Assembly (NCBI GenBank): GCA_023415035.1
Contig: JAEZLX010000052.1
Span: forward strand, 1-26,164
Direction of reading: 5' to 3'
DNA length: 26,164 bases
From: Pseudomonadota bacterium
GTDB lineage: Bacteria; Pseudomonadota; Gammaproteobacteria; Burkholderiales; Burkholderiaceae_C
A program made the translations under genes and the position numbers. This document shows, one piece after another, positions 6,450 through 14,912 of this stretch (position 1 is its first letter; each line of letters starts with the position of its first letter). The notes below the pieces were generated by a model. It was not told where the DNA came from, searched no databases, and saw only the letters and a program-made list of their open reading frames with translations.

Positions 6450-8006
6450 TCAGTACGTACCGGTCTTCTTGAAGTCGGCGATCGCAGCGGCGAGCTGGGC
6501 TTCGGCGTCCTTGTCCATCGCCTTGTCCGTGTCGAGCTTTTCGAGCAGCTTGGCGTGGGAGGTCTTCAGGAACTGGTGCAGGCCGTGTTCGAAGGACAGC
6601 ACCTTCTTCACGTCCACATCGTCCAGATAGCCCTTGTTGGCGGCGTACAGCGAGGCGGCCATCAGGCTGATGGGCAGCGGTGCGTACTGGGCCTGCTTGA
6701 GCAGTTCCGTCACCCGGGCGCCGCGGTCCAGCTGCTTGCGGGTCGCTTCGTCCAGGTCGGAGGCGAACTGCGCGAAGGCAGCCAGCTCACGGTACTGGGC
6801 CAGGTCGGTACGGATACCGCCGGACAGCGACTTGATCAGCTTGGTCTGGGCAGCACCACCCACGCGCGACACCGAGATACCGGCGTTGATGGCGGGACGG
6901 ATACCGGCGTTGAACAGGTTGGTTTCCAGGAAGATCTGGCCGTCGGTGATCGAGATCACGTTCGTCGGCACGAAGGCGGACACGTCGCCGGCCTGCGTTT
7001 CGATGATCGGCAGAGCCGTCAGCGAACCGGTCTTGCCCTTGACTTCACCATTGGTGAACTTCTCGACGTAGTCGGCGTTCACGCGGGCGGCACGCTCCAG
7101 CAGGCGCGAGTGGAGATAGAAGATGTCGCCAGGGAAGGCTTCGCGGCCCGGCGGGCGGCGCAGCAGCAGCGACACCTGACGGTAGGCCACGGCCTGCTTG
7201 GACAGGTCGTCATACACGATCAGGGCGTCCTGGCCGCGGTCGCGGAAGTATTCGCCCATCGTGCAGCCGGCGTAGGCCGACAGGTACTGCATGGCGGCCG
7301 ATTCGGACGCCGAGGCGGCCACGACGATGGTGTATTCCATCGCGCCGGACTGCTCCAGGGCACGCACCACGTTCTTGATCGACGAAGCCTTCTGGCCGAT
7401 CGCGACGTAGATGCAGGTCATGTTCTGACCCTTCTGGTTGATGATCGCGTCGATGGCGACGGCCGTCTTGCCGGTCTGGCGGTCACCGATGATCAGCTCG
7501 CGCTGGCCACGGCCGACGGGCACCATGGAGTCGATCGACTTCAGACCGGTCTGCACCGGCTGGTCCACCGATTGACGCGCGATCACGCCAGGGGCGACCT
7601 TTTCGATCACGTCCGTCAGCTTGGCGTTGATCGGGCCCTTGCCGTCGATCGGCTGACCCAGCGCGTTCACCACGCGGCCGATCAGCTCGGGGCCGACCGG
7701 CACTTCCAGGATGCGGCCCGTGCACTTGACGGTGTCGCCTTCGGAGATGTGCTCGTATTCACCCAGAACCACGGCGCCGACAGAGTCGCGCTCCAGGTTC
7801 AGCGCCAGGCCGAAAGAGGGCTGACCGTCTTTGGTGGCCGGGAACTCCAGCATTTCGCCCTGCATCACGTCCGACAGGCCGTGGATGCGCACGATACCGT
7901 CGGTCACGGACACCACGGTGCCCTGGTTGCGCACATCGGACGAAGCAGCCAGGCCCTCGATGCGGGACTTGATCAGTTCAGAAATTTCTGCGGGATTGAG
8001 TTGCAT
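6450..8006 (-). CDS. atpA: F1Fo-ATP synthase alpha subunit
   Basis: This 518-residue subunit has the nucleotide-binding P-loop GDRQTGKT at residues 174-181 and the family signature PAINAGISVSRVGG. The N-terminus MQLNPAEISELIKSRI is the conserved contact with the delta subunit. Alpha binds nucleotide non-catalytically and completes the catalytic site on beta. Its length and motifs are standard. A GAAGGAAAG ribosome site precedes the ATG. It lies 53 bp after atpH. Confidence 0.99.
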   Translation of the reverse strand: MQLNPAEISELIKSRIEGLAASSDVRNQGTVVSVTDGIVRIHGLSDVMQGEMLEFPATKDGQPSFGLALNLERDSVGAVVLGEYEHISEGDTVKCTGRILEVPVGPELIGRVVNALGQPIDGKGPINAKLTDVIEKVAPGVIARQSVDQPVQTGLKSIDSMVPVGRGQRELIIGDRQTGKTAVAIDAIINQKGQNMTCIYVAIGQKASSIKNVVRALEQSGAMEYTIVVAASASESAAMQYLSAYAGCTMGEYFRDRGQDALIVYDDLSKQAVAYRQVSLLLRRPPGREAFPGDIFYLHSRLLERAARVNADYVEKFTNGEVKGKTGSLTALPIIETQAGDVSAFVPTNVISITDGQIFLETNLFNAGIRPAINAGISVSRVGGAAQTKLIKSLSGGIRTDLAQYRELAAFAQFASDLDEATRKQLDRGARVTELLKQAQYAPLPISLMAASLYAANKGYLDDVDVKKVLSFEHGLHQFLKTSHAKLLEKLDTDKAMDKDAEAQLAAAIADFKKTGTY

Positions 8007-8059
8007 GACTCTTTCCTTCTTTCGTTAAAGGGATGCGGGCCAGCGGATGCTTGCGGCGC

Positions 8060-8590
8060 TCACGCCGTCAGGGCCACTTTCATTTGTTCGAGACGGGCCT
8101 TGACCGACGTGTCGAGCACCTCGTCGCCCACCACCACGCGCACGCCACCGATGAGCTCGGGCGCCAGGCTGACCTGGACGTTGAGCTTGCGGCCGAAGCG
8201 CTTTTCCAGCACGGCGGTCAGATCGGCCAGCGCAGCCGCATCAATGTCGAATGCGCTGTAGACGACCGCATCCGAAGATCCGCGCTGGGCATTGACCAGC
8301 GCGCGGAACTGAACCGCGATCTCGGGCAGCGCGTTCAGGCGCCCGTTGTCGAGAATAGTGCGCAGGAAGTTCTGCCCCATCGCCGGCAATGCCGTCTTGA
8401 GCACGCCGGTGATGACACCGTAGACCTGCTCGGCGGAGAACTTGGGGTTGTCGGCGAACTGGCGCAGCTGCTCGTTCGAGGCGACGGCAGCCAGCTCGTC
8501 GAGCCAGGCGCTCGCGCCGGCGGCATCGGCGCCGGCCGCCTTGAACAGCGCTTCAGCGTAAGGACGTGCAATGGTGGCGATTTCGGCCAT
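8060..8590 (-). CDS. atpH: F1Fo-ATP synthase delta subunit
   Basis: This 176-residue delta (OSCP-like) subunit begins MAEIATIARPYAEALF, typical of the family. It ends with the VRVVVGDEVLDTSVKARLEQM motif that marks the delta C-terminal domain. It joins the top of the alpha3beta3 head to the b-subunit peripheral stalk. The order atpF-atpH-atpA is canonical, with a 59-bp gap from atpF. Confidence 0.98.
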   Translation of the reverse strand: MAEIATIARPYAEALFKAAGADAAGASAWLDELAAVASNEQLRQFADNPKFSAEQVYGVITGVLKTALPAMGQNFLRTILDNGRLNALPEIAVQFRALVNAQRGSSDAVVYSAFDIDAAALADLTAVLEKRFGRKLNVQVSLAPELIGGVRVVVGDEVLDTSVKARLEQMKVALTA

Positions 8591-8649
8591 GATCTACCTT
8601 TGGGTGCCAGCGGATGTCTGTGGGTTACACGACGACGTCGTTGTGGCGA

Positions 8650-9120
8650 TCAGAGTTCGGTCTTCAGGCGGGTCAGCAGCTCGGCGTGGACACCGGCATT
8701 GACCTCGCGGCGCAGAATCTGCTCGGCACCCTTGACGGCCAGTGCGGCGACTTCCTCGCGCAGGCTCTCACGTGCCTTGACCACCTGCTGCTCGGCTTCC
8801 TGACGGGCGGCGGCCACGATCTTGGCGGCTTCCTCGGCGGCACGCGCCTTGGCTTCGTCGATCAGTGCCTGGGCACGGCGCTCGGCATCGGCCAGACGTG
8901 CAGCGGACTCGTTGCGCGACTTGCCCAACTCCTCTTCCACCCGCTTGTTGGCGGCTGCCAGCTCGGTCTTGGCCTTCTCGGAAGCGGCCAGACCTTCGGA
9001 AATCTTCTGCGCACGCTCGTCAAGCGCCTTGGCGATCGGGGGCCACACGAACTTCATCGTGAACCACACCAGGATCGCAAAGACGATGGCCTGCGCGAAG
9101 AGGGTTGCATTGATATTCAT
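8650..9120 (-). CDS. atpF: F1Fo-ATP synthase b subunit
   Basis: This 156-residue b subunit has one N-terminal membrane helix (about residues 5-25, MNINATLFAQAIVFAILVW). A long charged, Ala/Glu/Lys/Arg-rich helix follows and forms the dimeric peripheral stalk. The length is the same as the classic E. coli subunit. There is a single b gene and no b' gene, as usual for proteobacteria outside the alphas. The 131-bp gap to atpE contains a hairpin. Confidence 0.98.
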   Translation of the reverse strand: MNINATLFAQAIVFAILVWFTMKFVWPPIAKALDERAQKISEGLAASEKAKTELAAANKRVEEELGKSRNESAARLADAERRAQALIDEAKARAAEEAAKIVAAARQEAEQQVVKARESLREEVAALAVKGAEQILRREVNAGVHAELLTRLKTEL

Positions 9121-9194
9121 CGCAACGCCTTTCTTCAGTGTGTTGTCAAGAGTGGTGACGCACTTGCTGCGGCACCGGCGGAATGATTACGCCC

Positions 9195-9218
9195 GGACCG
9201 GGAGGTATCGGCCGGTCC
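9195..9218 (-). other. Intercistronic hairpin between atpE and atpF
   Basis: GGACCGG (9195-9201) pairs perfectly with CCGGTCC (9212-9218) around a 10-nt loop in the untranslated gap after atpE. No T-run follows, so this is not a standard terminator. A stem here could protect the 3' end of an atpE-containing mRNA or slow transcription, consistent with the need for many c subunits. That role is inference. Confidence 0.55.
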
Positions 9219-9251
9219 AGAAAGCGCCGCCGGGCGCGGCAGCAAACCCGA

Positions 9252-9500
9252 TCAGGCCAGAACGAAGGGGTTGGCGAAGGCGAACAGCAGGGCGATGGCC
9301 ACGCCGATCAGGAAGGCGGCGTCGATCAGACCGGCCAGAATGAACATCTTGGTCTGCAGGTCGTTCATCAGCTCGGGCTGGCGGGCAGAGGACTCCAGGA
9401 ACTTGCCACCCATCAGGGCAATACCGATCGAGGCGCCGATGGCACCCAGACCAACGATCAGACCGCAAGCCAGAGCAACCAGACCCAGAATGTTTTCCAT
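9252..9500 (-). CDS. atpE: F1Fo-ATP synthase c subunit
   Basis: This 82-residue hairpin of two membrane helices has a polar loop ARQPE (residues 39-43), the conserved RQP contact for gamma/epsilon. The Gly-rich helix 1 (GLIVGLGAIGASIG) packs the ring. The ion-carrying carboxylate is Asp60 in GLIDAAFLIGV. None of the Glu/Gln/Ser pattern of Na+-binding rings is evident, so it is a proton-type ring. A strong AGGAG ribosome site precedes the ATG, as expected for the most abundant subunit. Confidence 0.98.
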   Translation of the reverse strand: MENILGLVALACGLIVGLGAIGASIGIALMGGKFLESSARQPELMNDLQTKMFILAGLIDAAFLIGVAIALLFAFANPFVLA

Positions 9501-9585
9501 GATGACTCCTAGTAGATGAAGAAAAGAGTTGTTGAGGAAGTGAAGAGAACGAAAGATAAACCCGAGCGCGGCCTAGCGGTTCGCG

Positions 9586-10449
9586 TCAGTGAGCATCATG
9601 TGCCTGCCCCAGATAGATGAGGGCCAGCATCATGAAGATGAACGCCTGCAGGGTGATGATCAGGATGTGGAAGATGGCCCACACTGCACCGGCGATCAGG
9701 TGCCCGACGAAGAACAGCCCTCCGCTGAGCGACAGCGCGGCGTAGCCGCCGAGCAGCGCGATCAGCATGAACACCAGTTCACCCGCGAACATGTTGCCAA
9801 ACAACCGCATGCCGTGGGACACCGTCTTCGCCACGAACTCGATCATTTGCATCAGGAGGTTGACCACACCCAGCAGCAGCGCCCACAGGGGGTTCTTGCT
9901 CGTGCCGAAGGGAGCGGTCACCAGTTCATGGGTCCAGCCACCCAGACCCTTGATCTTGACGTTGTAGAACAGGCACAGCAGCAGCACCGACACCGACAGG
10001 CCCAGCGTAGTGGACAGGTCGGCCGAGGGCACCACACGCAGGTAGGCGTGATGGTCGCCGGTGGCACCTTGCCACAGCACGGGCAGCAGGTCCACGGGCA
10101 GCAGGTCCATGAAGTTCATCATGAAGATCCACACGAACACCGTCAGCGCCATCGGGGCGATGAGCTTGCGGCTCTTGGCGTTGTGGATCACCGACTTGGC
10201 CTGGTTCTCGACCATCTCGACCAGGATCTCGACGGCAGCCTGGAAGCGTCCCGGCACACCGGCGTGCGCCTTGCGGGCGGCCAGCCAGAGCACGAAGCAG
10301 ATCAGCACACCGAGCACGATGTTGATGACCACGGAGTCGAGGTTGATCACCGAGAAGTCGATGATCGATTCCTGCTTCTTGTTCGTCAGATGGACGAGGT
10401 GGTGGCGAATGTATTCGCCCGGAGTCGGTCCAACACCTTCTGCTGCCAT
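9586..10449 (-). CDS. atpB: F1Fo-ATP synthase a subunit
   Basis: This 287-residue polytopic membrane protein provides the proton half-channels beside the c-ring. The essential Arg is in SHGMRLFGNMFAGE, and the last helices (HILIITLQAFIFMMLALIYL) match the family end. I chose the ATG at 10449 (MAAEGVGPTPGEYIRHHL) because it gives the family N-terminus. The frame stays open into atpI but without family similarity there. The gap from atpI is 35 bp. Confidence 0.97.
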   Translation of the reverse strand: MAAEGVGPTPGEYIRHHLVHLTNKKQESIIDFSVINLDSVVINIVLGVLICFVLWLAARKAHAGVPGRFQAAVEILVEMVENQAKSVIHNAKSRKLIAPMALTVFVWIFMMNFMDLLPVDLLPVLWQGATGDHHAYLRVVPSADLSTTLGLSVSVLLLCLFYNVKIKGLGGWTHELVTAPFGTSKNPLWALLLGVVNLLMQMIEFVAKTVSHGMRLFGNMFAGELVFMLIALLGGYAALSLSGGLFFVGHLIAGAVWAIFHILIITLQAFIFMMLALIYLGQAHDAH

Positions 10450-10484
10450 GTTGTCGTGCGCCTGTCGGCGTGAAAAGTTAACCG

Positions 10485-11024
10485 TTACCTCGGGTGACGG
10501 ATCTGGAACCAGTATCCAAACCAGTACACCTTCAGAGCCAACACCAGCCCGACCACCAGGCCGAGCCAGCTCAGATCCGGAACCACCTTCGGCGCCGACC
10601 AGAGCATGGCCACCGCCAGAAGGATCTTGATCCCTTCCCACAGCAAAAAGCCGGCGAACGCGGCACGCGCCACACCCGCCAGCAGACGGGCCAGGGCACT
10701 GGAGGTCAGACCGTAGACCATCAGGGCCGACGGAACCGCCACCGCTGCCGCGCCATAGAGCACCGACCAACCCACCGAGACCCGCTGCGTCAGCAGCCAG
10801 GCCAGTGCGCCGGCCACCAGCCCCACCAGCACCTGCACCCCGACCAGCCGCCACAGCGATAACTGCGGCTGACCGGCCCGCCACTGTTGCGCCTGTTCAC
10901 GCGTCAGTGGCTTGAAATCGGGTTCCTGCTCCCCATCTTCTTCCCAGGCATCGTCTCGCGTCGGCGGGGTTTCCGTCGCCACCGGCAGCTGGCGCCTGCC
11001 TTCAGGGCCGTGCATGGTCGACAT
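10485..11024 (-). CDS. atpI: ATP synthase accessory protein AtpI
   Basis: This 179-residue protein has a hydrophilic N-terminal extension (residues 1-50, acidic and Pro-rich). About four membrane helices follow: LVGVQVLVGLVAGALAWLL, VLYGAAAVAVPSALMVYG, the AFAGFLLWEGIKILLAVAML segment and LGLVVGLVLALKVYWF. This is the AtpI/UncI layout, and the gene is first in the atp operon as usual. AtpI assists assembly of the c-ring. A TTG at 11060 is in frame, but it falls only 8 bases after the TATAAT box, about where transcription should begin. The ATG at 11024 (or 11015) is therefore the more likely start. No good ribosome site is visible for either. Confidence 0.9.
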   Translation of the reverse strand: MSTMHGPEGRRQLPVATETPPTRDDAWEEDGEQEPDFKPLTREQAQQWRAGQPQLSLWRLVGVQVLVGLVAGALAWLLTQRVSVGWSVLYGAAAVAVPSALMVYGLTSSALARLLAGVARAAFAGFLLWEGIKILLAVAMLWSAPKVVPDLSWLGLVVGLVLALKVYWFGYWFQIRHPR

Positions 11025-11068
11025 GGCGATGGTTGACGCTTGGGTTGCGAAGGTTTGCAAAGCCGCCC

Positions 11069-11099
11069 ATTATACGTAGAAACCCCAGCGACTAGTCAA
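11069..11099 (-). promoter_or_regulatory. Sigma70-type promoter of the atp operon
   Basis: On the minus strand TTGACT (11094-11099) and a perfect TATAAT (11069-11074) are separated by 19 bp, slightly longer than the 17-bp optimum. Transcription should begin near 11062, giving a leader of about 38 nt before the atpI ATG at 11024. It lies in the divergent space between atpI and the DUF493 gene. Confidence 0.75.
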
Positions 11100-11151
11100 C
11101 CGCTGGACGGCCGGACACACGCCGCAACCCGCGGCCGATAATCTTTCCACC

Positions 11152-11436
11152 ATGCAGCAACAGCCCTTCATTCCTCCGGAGCAGTCGCTCATCGAGTATC
11201 CCCTGCGGTTCCCGATCAAGGTCATGGGACTGAACAACGACGCGTTCGTCGAGGCGATGGTGGCATTGGCCCGGAGCTTCGAGCCCGCGTTCGACGCGGC
11301 CTCGCTGGAGCACCGGCCCAGCCGCGCCGGCAACTACCTCGGCCTGACCATCTCCATCCACGTGACCAGCCGCGAGCAGCTTGACGACGTGTACCGCGCG
11401 CTGACCGCCCACCCGCTGGTCAAGTACGTGCTCTGA
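11152..11436 (+). CDS. DUF493/YbeD-family protein
   Basis: This 94-residue protein matches the YbeD (DUF493) family. Its pattern is IEYPLRFPIKVMG near the start, SRAGNYLGLTISIHVTSREQLDDVYRAL, and an end HPLVKYVL. The E. coli homologue has a ferredoxin-like, ACT-like fold of uncertain function, and its gene sits next to lipB there as well. Here it ends one base before the lipB start, so the two are almost certainly cotranscribed. A link to lipoate metabolism is suggested by context only. Confidence 0.92.
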   Translation: MQQQPFIPPEQSLIEYPLRFPIKVMGLNNDAFVEAMVALARSFEPAFDAASLEHRPSRAGNYLGLTISIHVTSREQLDDVYRALTAHPLVKYVL

Positions 11437-11437
11437 C

Positions 11438-12130
11438 ATGCAGACCCGGTGGCTCGGACAGGTCGGGTACCTGCCCACCTACGAGAACATGCAGGCCTTC
11501 ACCGCGGGGCGCGGGCCCGACACGCCCGACGAGCTGTGGGTGTGCGAGCACCCGCCCGTGTTCACCCAGGGCCTGGCGGGGCGCGCCGACCACCTGCTGG
11601 CGCCCGGCGATATTCCCGTCGTGCAGACCAACCGCGGCGGCCAGGTGACCTACCACGGCCCCGGGCAGGTGGTCGCCTATCCGCTGATCGACCTGCAGCG
11701 CGCCGGCTACTACGTCAAGGAATACGTCTTCCGCATCGAGGAGGCCGTCATCCGCACCCTCGCCCACCTGGGCGTGACCGGCCACCGCGTGGCCGGCGCG
11801 CCGGGCATTTACGTGCGACTGGACGACCCGCGCAGCCACGCCATGCTGCCCCAGCGGCCGCAACGGCGGGTCGAGGGCAGCGCCGCACCGGAGCCCGACT
11901 TCACCGGTCTGGGCAAGATCTCGGCGCTGGGCATCAAGGTCAGCCGGCACTGCACCTACCACGGCGTGGCCCTGAACGTGGCAATGGACCTGCAACCCTT
12001 TTCCCGCATCAACCCGTGTGGGTATCAGGGCCTGAAAACGGTCGATCTTTTTACAATAGGAGTTGAGATTTCACCAGATGAAGTCTCGAAGATGCTGGCG
12101 GAGCGATTGTCTGCCACACTAGCTCCCTGA
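11438..12130 (+). CDS. lipB: Octanoyl-[ACP]:protein N-octanoyltransferase
   Basis: This 230-residue LipB transfers octanoyl from acyl-carrier protein to the lipoyl domains of 2-oxoacid dehydrogenases and GcvH. The signature RGGQVTYHGPGQVVAYPLIDL is at residues 66-86. The catalytic Lys is K160 in GKISALGIKV and the catalytic Cys is C194 in INPCGY. About 25 extra residues (roughly 130-156, Pro/Arg-rich) lie before the Lys motif compared with the E. coli enzyme. Similar insertions occur in betaproteobacterial LipB. It is followed 29 bp later by lipA. Confidence 0.97.
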   Translation: MQTRWLGQVGYLPTYENMQAFTAGRGPDTPDELWVCEHPPVFTQGLAGRADHLLAPGDIPVVQTNRGGQVTYHGPGQVVAYPLIDLQRAGYYVKEYVFRIEEAVIRTLAHLGVTGHRVAGAPGIYVRLDDPRSHAMLPQRPQRRVEGSAAPEPDFTGLGKISALGIKVSRHCTYHGVALNVAMDLQPFSRINPCGYQGLKTVDLFTIGVEISPDEVSKMLAERLSATLAP

Positions 12131-12159
12131 CGCTTCCGACGCGCCCCGCGCCCCCTGCC

Positions 12160-13167
12160 ATGAACCGCACCGAGACTCCGGTGGCCGCCGAACCGAACAC
12201 GGTTCGCGAGGCCCAGCCCGCCGCCAGCTACGATCCCACGGCCAAACAGAAAAGCCAGGCCAAGACCGCGCGCATCCCGATCAAGATCGCGCCGGCCGAG
12301 GTGCTCAAGAAGCCCGAGTGGATCCGCGTCAAGGCCGGCTCGCCGACCACGCGCTTCTACGAGATCAAGGACATCCTGCGCAGCAACAAGCTGGTGACGG
12401 TGTGCGAGGAGGCCTCGTGCCCCAACATCGGCGAGTGCTTCGGCAAGGGCACGGCGACCTTCATGATCATGGGCGACAAGTGCACGCGCCGATGCCCGTT
12501 CTGCGACGTCGGCCATGGCCGCCCGGACCCGCTCGATCCGGACGAGCCCTTGAACCTGGCCAAGACCATCGCCCAGCTCAAGCTCAAGTACGTGGTCATC
12601 ACCAGCGTGGACCGCGACGACCTGCGTGACGGCGGCGCGGGCCATTTCGTGGCCTGCATCCAGAAGACGCGCGAACTCTCGCCCGGGACGCAGATCGAGG
12701 TGCTGGTGCCCGACTTCCGTGGCCGCGACGACCGCGCGCTGGAGATCCTCAAGGCCGCACCGCCCGACGTGATGAACCACAACCTGGAAACCGTGCCGCG
12801 CCTGTACAAGGAGGTGCGCCCGGGCTCCAACTACGAATTCAGCCTGAACCTGCTCAGGAAGTTCAAGGCCTTGTTCCCCCAGGTGCCGACCAAGAGCGGC
12901 CTGATGGTGGGCCTGGGCGAGACCGACGAGGAAATCCTCGACGTGATGCGCGACATGCGGGCGCACGGCATCGACATGCTGACCATCGGCCAGTACCTCG
13001 CGCCCAGCGGGCACCACCTGCCGGTGCGGCGCTACGTGCACCCTGACACGTTCAAGATGTTCGAGGAAAAGGCCTACGAGATGGGCTTCACCCACGCGGC
13101 CGTGGGTGCCATGGTGCGCAGCTCCTACCACGCCGACCAGCAGGCGCACGGCGTGCTGAACAAATGA
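12160..13167 (+). CDS. lipA: Lipoyl synthase (radical SAM)
   Basis: This 335-residue radical SAM enzyme inserts two sulfur atoms into the octanoyl chain made by LipB. The auxiliary [4Fe-4S] cluster ligands are C82, C87 and C93 (CEEASCPNIGEC). The radical SAM cluster ligands are C108, C112 and C115 (CTRRCPFC). The C-terminal RSSYHA provides the conserved Ser ligand of the auxiliary cluster. The first 50 residues are a poorly conserved Ala/Lys-rich extension. Its last four bases overlap the start of the AraC-type gene (ATGA). Confidence 0.98.
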   Translation: MNRTETPVAAEPNTVREAQPAASYDPTAKQKSQAKTARIPIKIAPAEVLKKPEWIRVKAGSPTTRFYEIKDILRSNKLVTVCEEASCPNIGECFGKGTATFMIMGDKCTRRCPFCDVGHGRPDPLDPDEPLNLAKTIAQLKLKYVVITSVDRDDLRDGGAGHFVACIQKTRELSPGTQIEVLVPDFRGRDDRALEILKAAPPDVMNHNLETVPRLYKEVRPGSNYEFSLNLLRKFKALFPQVPTKSGLMVGLGETDEEILDVMRDMRAHGIDMLTIGQYLAPSGHHLPVRRYVHPDTFKMFEEKAYEMGFTHAAVGAMVRSSYHADQQAHGVLNK

Positions 13168-13853
13168 ACCCGGGCTGCCTGTCGGTGCGTCACTACGGCG
13201 CGTCGCCGGGCAGCCACTCGCACGCGCACTTCCAGATCCTTGTCGGCCTCGACGGCACGCTTGAACTGGACGTACAGGGACGCGGCCACCGTCTGGCCGC
13301 AGGCCAGGGACTGGTCATCGCGCCCGGCGACCGCCACGATTTCGAGGCCCGATCGGGGGCCCGCTGCCTGGTGCTCGATTCGGATGACGCGGGATGGACC
13401 GTGCTGGCCGAGCAGGTCATGACGCCTGTTCGCGCCCCCCATCTGTGGCCACTGGTGCAGTACCTGACCCACGCGTGCCACTTCAACCTGCCCGGCGCGC
13501 AGCAACTGGGCCCCGCATTGCTGCGCGAGGCCTGGACTTCCCGAGCCATGCCGCTGCCGGCCATGCGTGCCCGCCGCCCGATCGACTGGGCAGCCCTGCA
13601 GCGCTGGGCGCAGGCGCGGCTGGACACCGAACTCGCCGTCGCCGACCTCGCTCGGCTGGTGCACCTGAGTCCAGCGCAGTTCAGCGAACGCTGCCTGCAG
13701 GAACAGGGCCTGACGCCGATGGCCTGGCTGCGCAGCCTGCGTTTCGAACGCGCGCGCCAACTGCGCGCCCAGGGTCTGCCGGTGGCGGAAGTGGCGCGCC
13801 GCTGTGGCTACCGCTCCCCCTCGGCACTGACGGCCGCGCTGCGCAGGGGATAG
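13164..13853 (+). CDS. AraC-family transcriptional regulator
   Basis: This 229-residue protein has an N-terminal cupin-like sensor domain with the HSHAHFQILVGLDGTLELDV pattern and GQGLVIAPGDRHDF. Its C-terminal two-helix-turn-helix domain carries VADLARLVHLSPAQFSERC and GLPVAEVARRCGYRSPSALTAALRR. The protein ends soon after the second recognition helix, slightly earlier than many AraC members, which continue with a FxxxxGxxPxxYR tail. The ATG overlaps the lipA stop (ATGA). A DMT exporter begins 108 bp downstream on the same strand. It probably regulates that exporter or itself, since this pairing is common. Confidence 0.9.
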   Translation: MNPGCLSVRHYGASPGSHSHAHFQILVGLDGTLELDVQGRGHRLAAGQGLVIAPGDRHDFEARSGARCLVLDSDDAGWTVLAEQVMTPVRAPHLWPLVQYLTHACHFNLPGAQQLGPALLREAWTSRAMPLPAMRARRPIDWAALQRWAQARLDTELAVADLARLVHLSPAQFSERCLQEQGLTPMAWLRSLRFERARQLRAQGLPVAEVARRCGYRSPSALTAALRRG

Positions 13854-13961
13854 GCACCCGCGCACACCCAAACACCGCTTGCGCGACGACAGACCCGGCT
13901 TGCGCGACGACGCCACCCGCTAAGCTCGGCGGGATATGTCCGCCCTGTCCTGCCCCTGACC

Positions 13962-14906
13962 ATGAGCCCCCACAGCCATGACACCTGGCTCGGTGTCGCG
14001 TTCGGCATGGCTGCCGGCGCCGCCTGGGGCCTCGTCTTCATCGCGCCACAACTGGCAGGTGACTTCTCGCCCATGCAGCTGTCGGCCGCCCGCTATCTGG
14101 CCTACGGCCTGTTCGCCATCATCCTGATCGCACCGCGCTGGCGCGCGCTGGCGCCGCGCATCAGCCGCGCCGAATGGTGGGCGCTGCTGCGACTGAGCCT
14201 GTTGGGCAACATCGTCTACTACGTGCTGCTGGCCAGCGCGGTGCAGTTAGGCGGCGTGGCGATGACCTCGCTGGTCATCGGGTTCCTGCCCATGGCAGTG
14301 ACCCTCATCGGCAGCCGGGGGCATGGCGCCGTGCCGCTGCGTCGCCTGCTGCCAACCATGGTGCTGGGCATGGCCGCGATCGTCTGCGTGAGCTGGCAGG
14401 CGCTGGGCGCCCCCTCGACCCTGCCCATGGTCACGCGCGTCACCGGTTTCGTCTGCGCCCTCGGCGCACTGGCGAGCTGGACCGCCTACGCGGTCGTCAA
14501 CAGCCGCTGGCTGACGCGGCTGCACGAGGTCAGCTCGCACGACTGGAGCCTGCTGACAGGACTGGTCACCGGCGCCCTGGCGCTGCTGCTGGCAGTGCCC
14601 GCCTTTGCCGTGCCCGACGGCGGCCATGACAGCAGCCAGTGGCTGCGCTTTGCCGGCGTCTCGGCCGGGGTGGCCGTGTTCGCCTCCATTCTTGGCAATG
14701 CCTTCTGGAACCGGGCCAGCCGCCTGCTGCCGCTGACCATGATCGGCCAGATGATCCTGTTCGAGACGCTGTTTGCCCTGTTCTACGGCTTTCTGTGGGA
14801 GGGGCGCTGGCCCACGGTGCTGGAAGCGGTGGCAATGGTGCTGGTCGGTGCCAGCGTGCTCAGCTGCATTTCGGCGCACTGGCGGCCACAGCCGGCCGGT
14901 CGCTGA
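13962..14906 (+). CDS. DMT-superfamily (EamA) transporter
   Basis: This 314-residue protein has about ten hydrophobic segments arranged as two EamA repeats. It opens GVAFGMAAGAAWGLVFIAPQLAG and has a repeat-two start near GFVCALGALASWTAYAVVNSRW. The last pair of helices (LTMIGQMILFETLFALFYGFLWEGRWP and VLEAVAMVLVGASVLSC) is typical of RhaT/EamA carriers. The substrate is unknown; relatives export amino acids, metabolites or drugs. It is preceded by an AraC-type regulator and meets the MFS gene tail to tail, with only 6 bp between stops and no terminator visible. Confidence 0.9.
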   Translation: MSPHSHDTWLGVAFGMAAGAAWGLVFIAPQLAGDFSPMQLSAARYLAYGLFAIILIAPRWRALAPRISRAEWWALLRLSLLGNIVYYVLLASAVQLGGVAMTSLVIGFLPMAVTLIGSRGHGAVPLRRLLPTMVLGMAAIVCVSWQALGAPSTLPMVTRVTGFVCALGALASWTAYAVVNSRWLTRLHEVSSHDWSLLTGLVTGALALLLAVPAFAVPDGGHDSSQWLRFAGVSAGVAVFASILGNAFWNRASRLLPLTMIGQMILFETLFALFYGFLWEGRWPTVLEAVAMVLVGASVLSCISAHWRPQPAGR

Positions 14907-14912
14907 GCGGCC

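Noticed and set aside
6417..8261. Long plus-strand frame (614 codons) opposite atpA
   Set aside because: It has the same composition bias and full overlap with atpA. It is a codon-usage shadow.
11449..12066. Arg/Pro/Ala-rich frame overlapping lipB in another phase
   Set aside because: The lipB frame has all catalytic motifs. The other frame is a compositional shadow.
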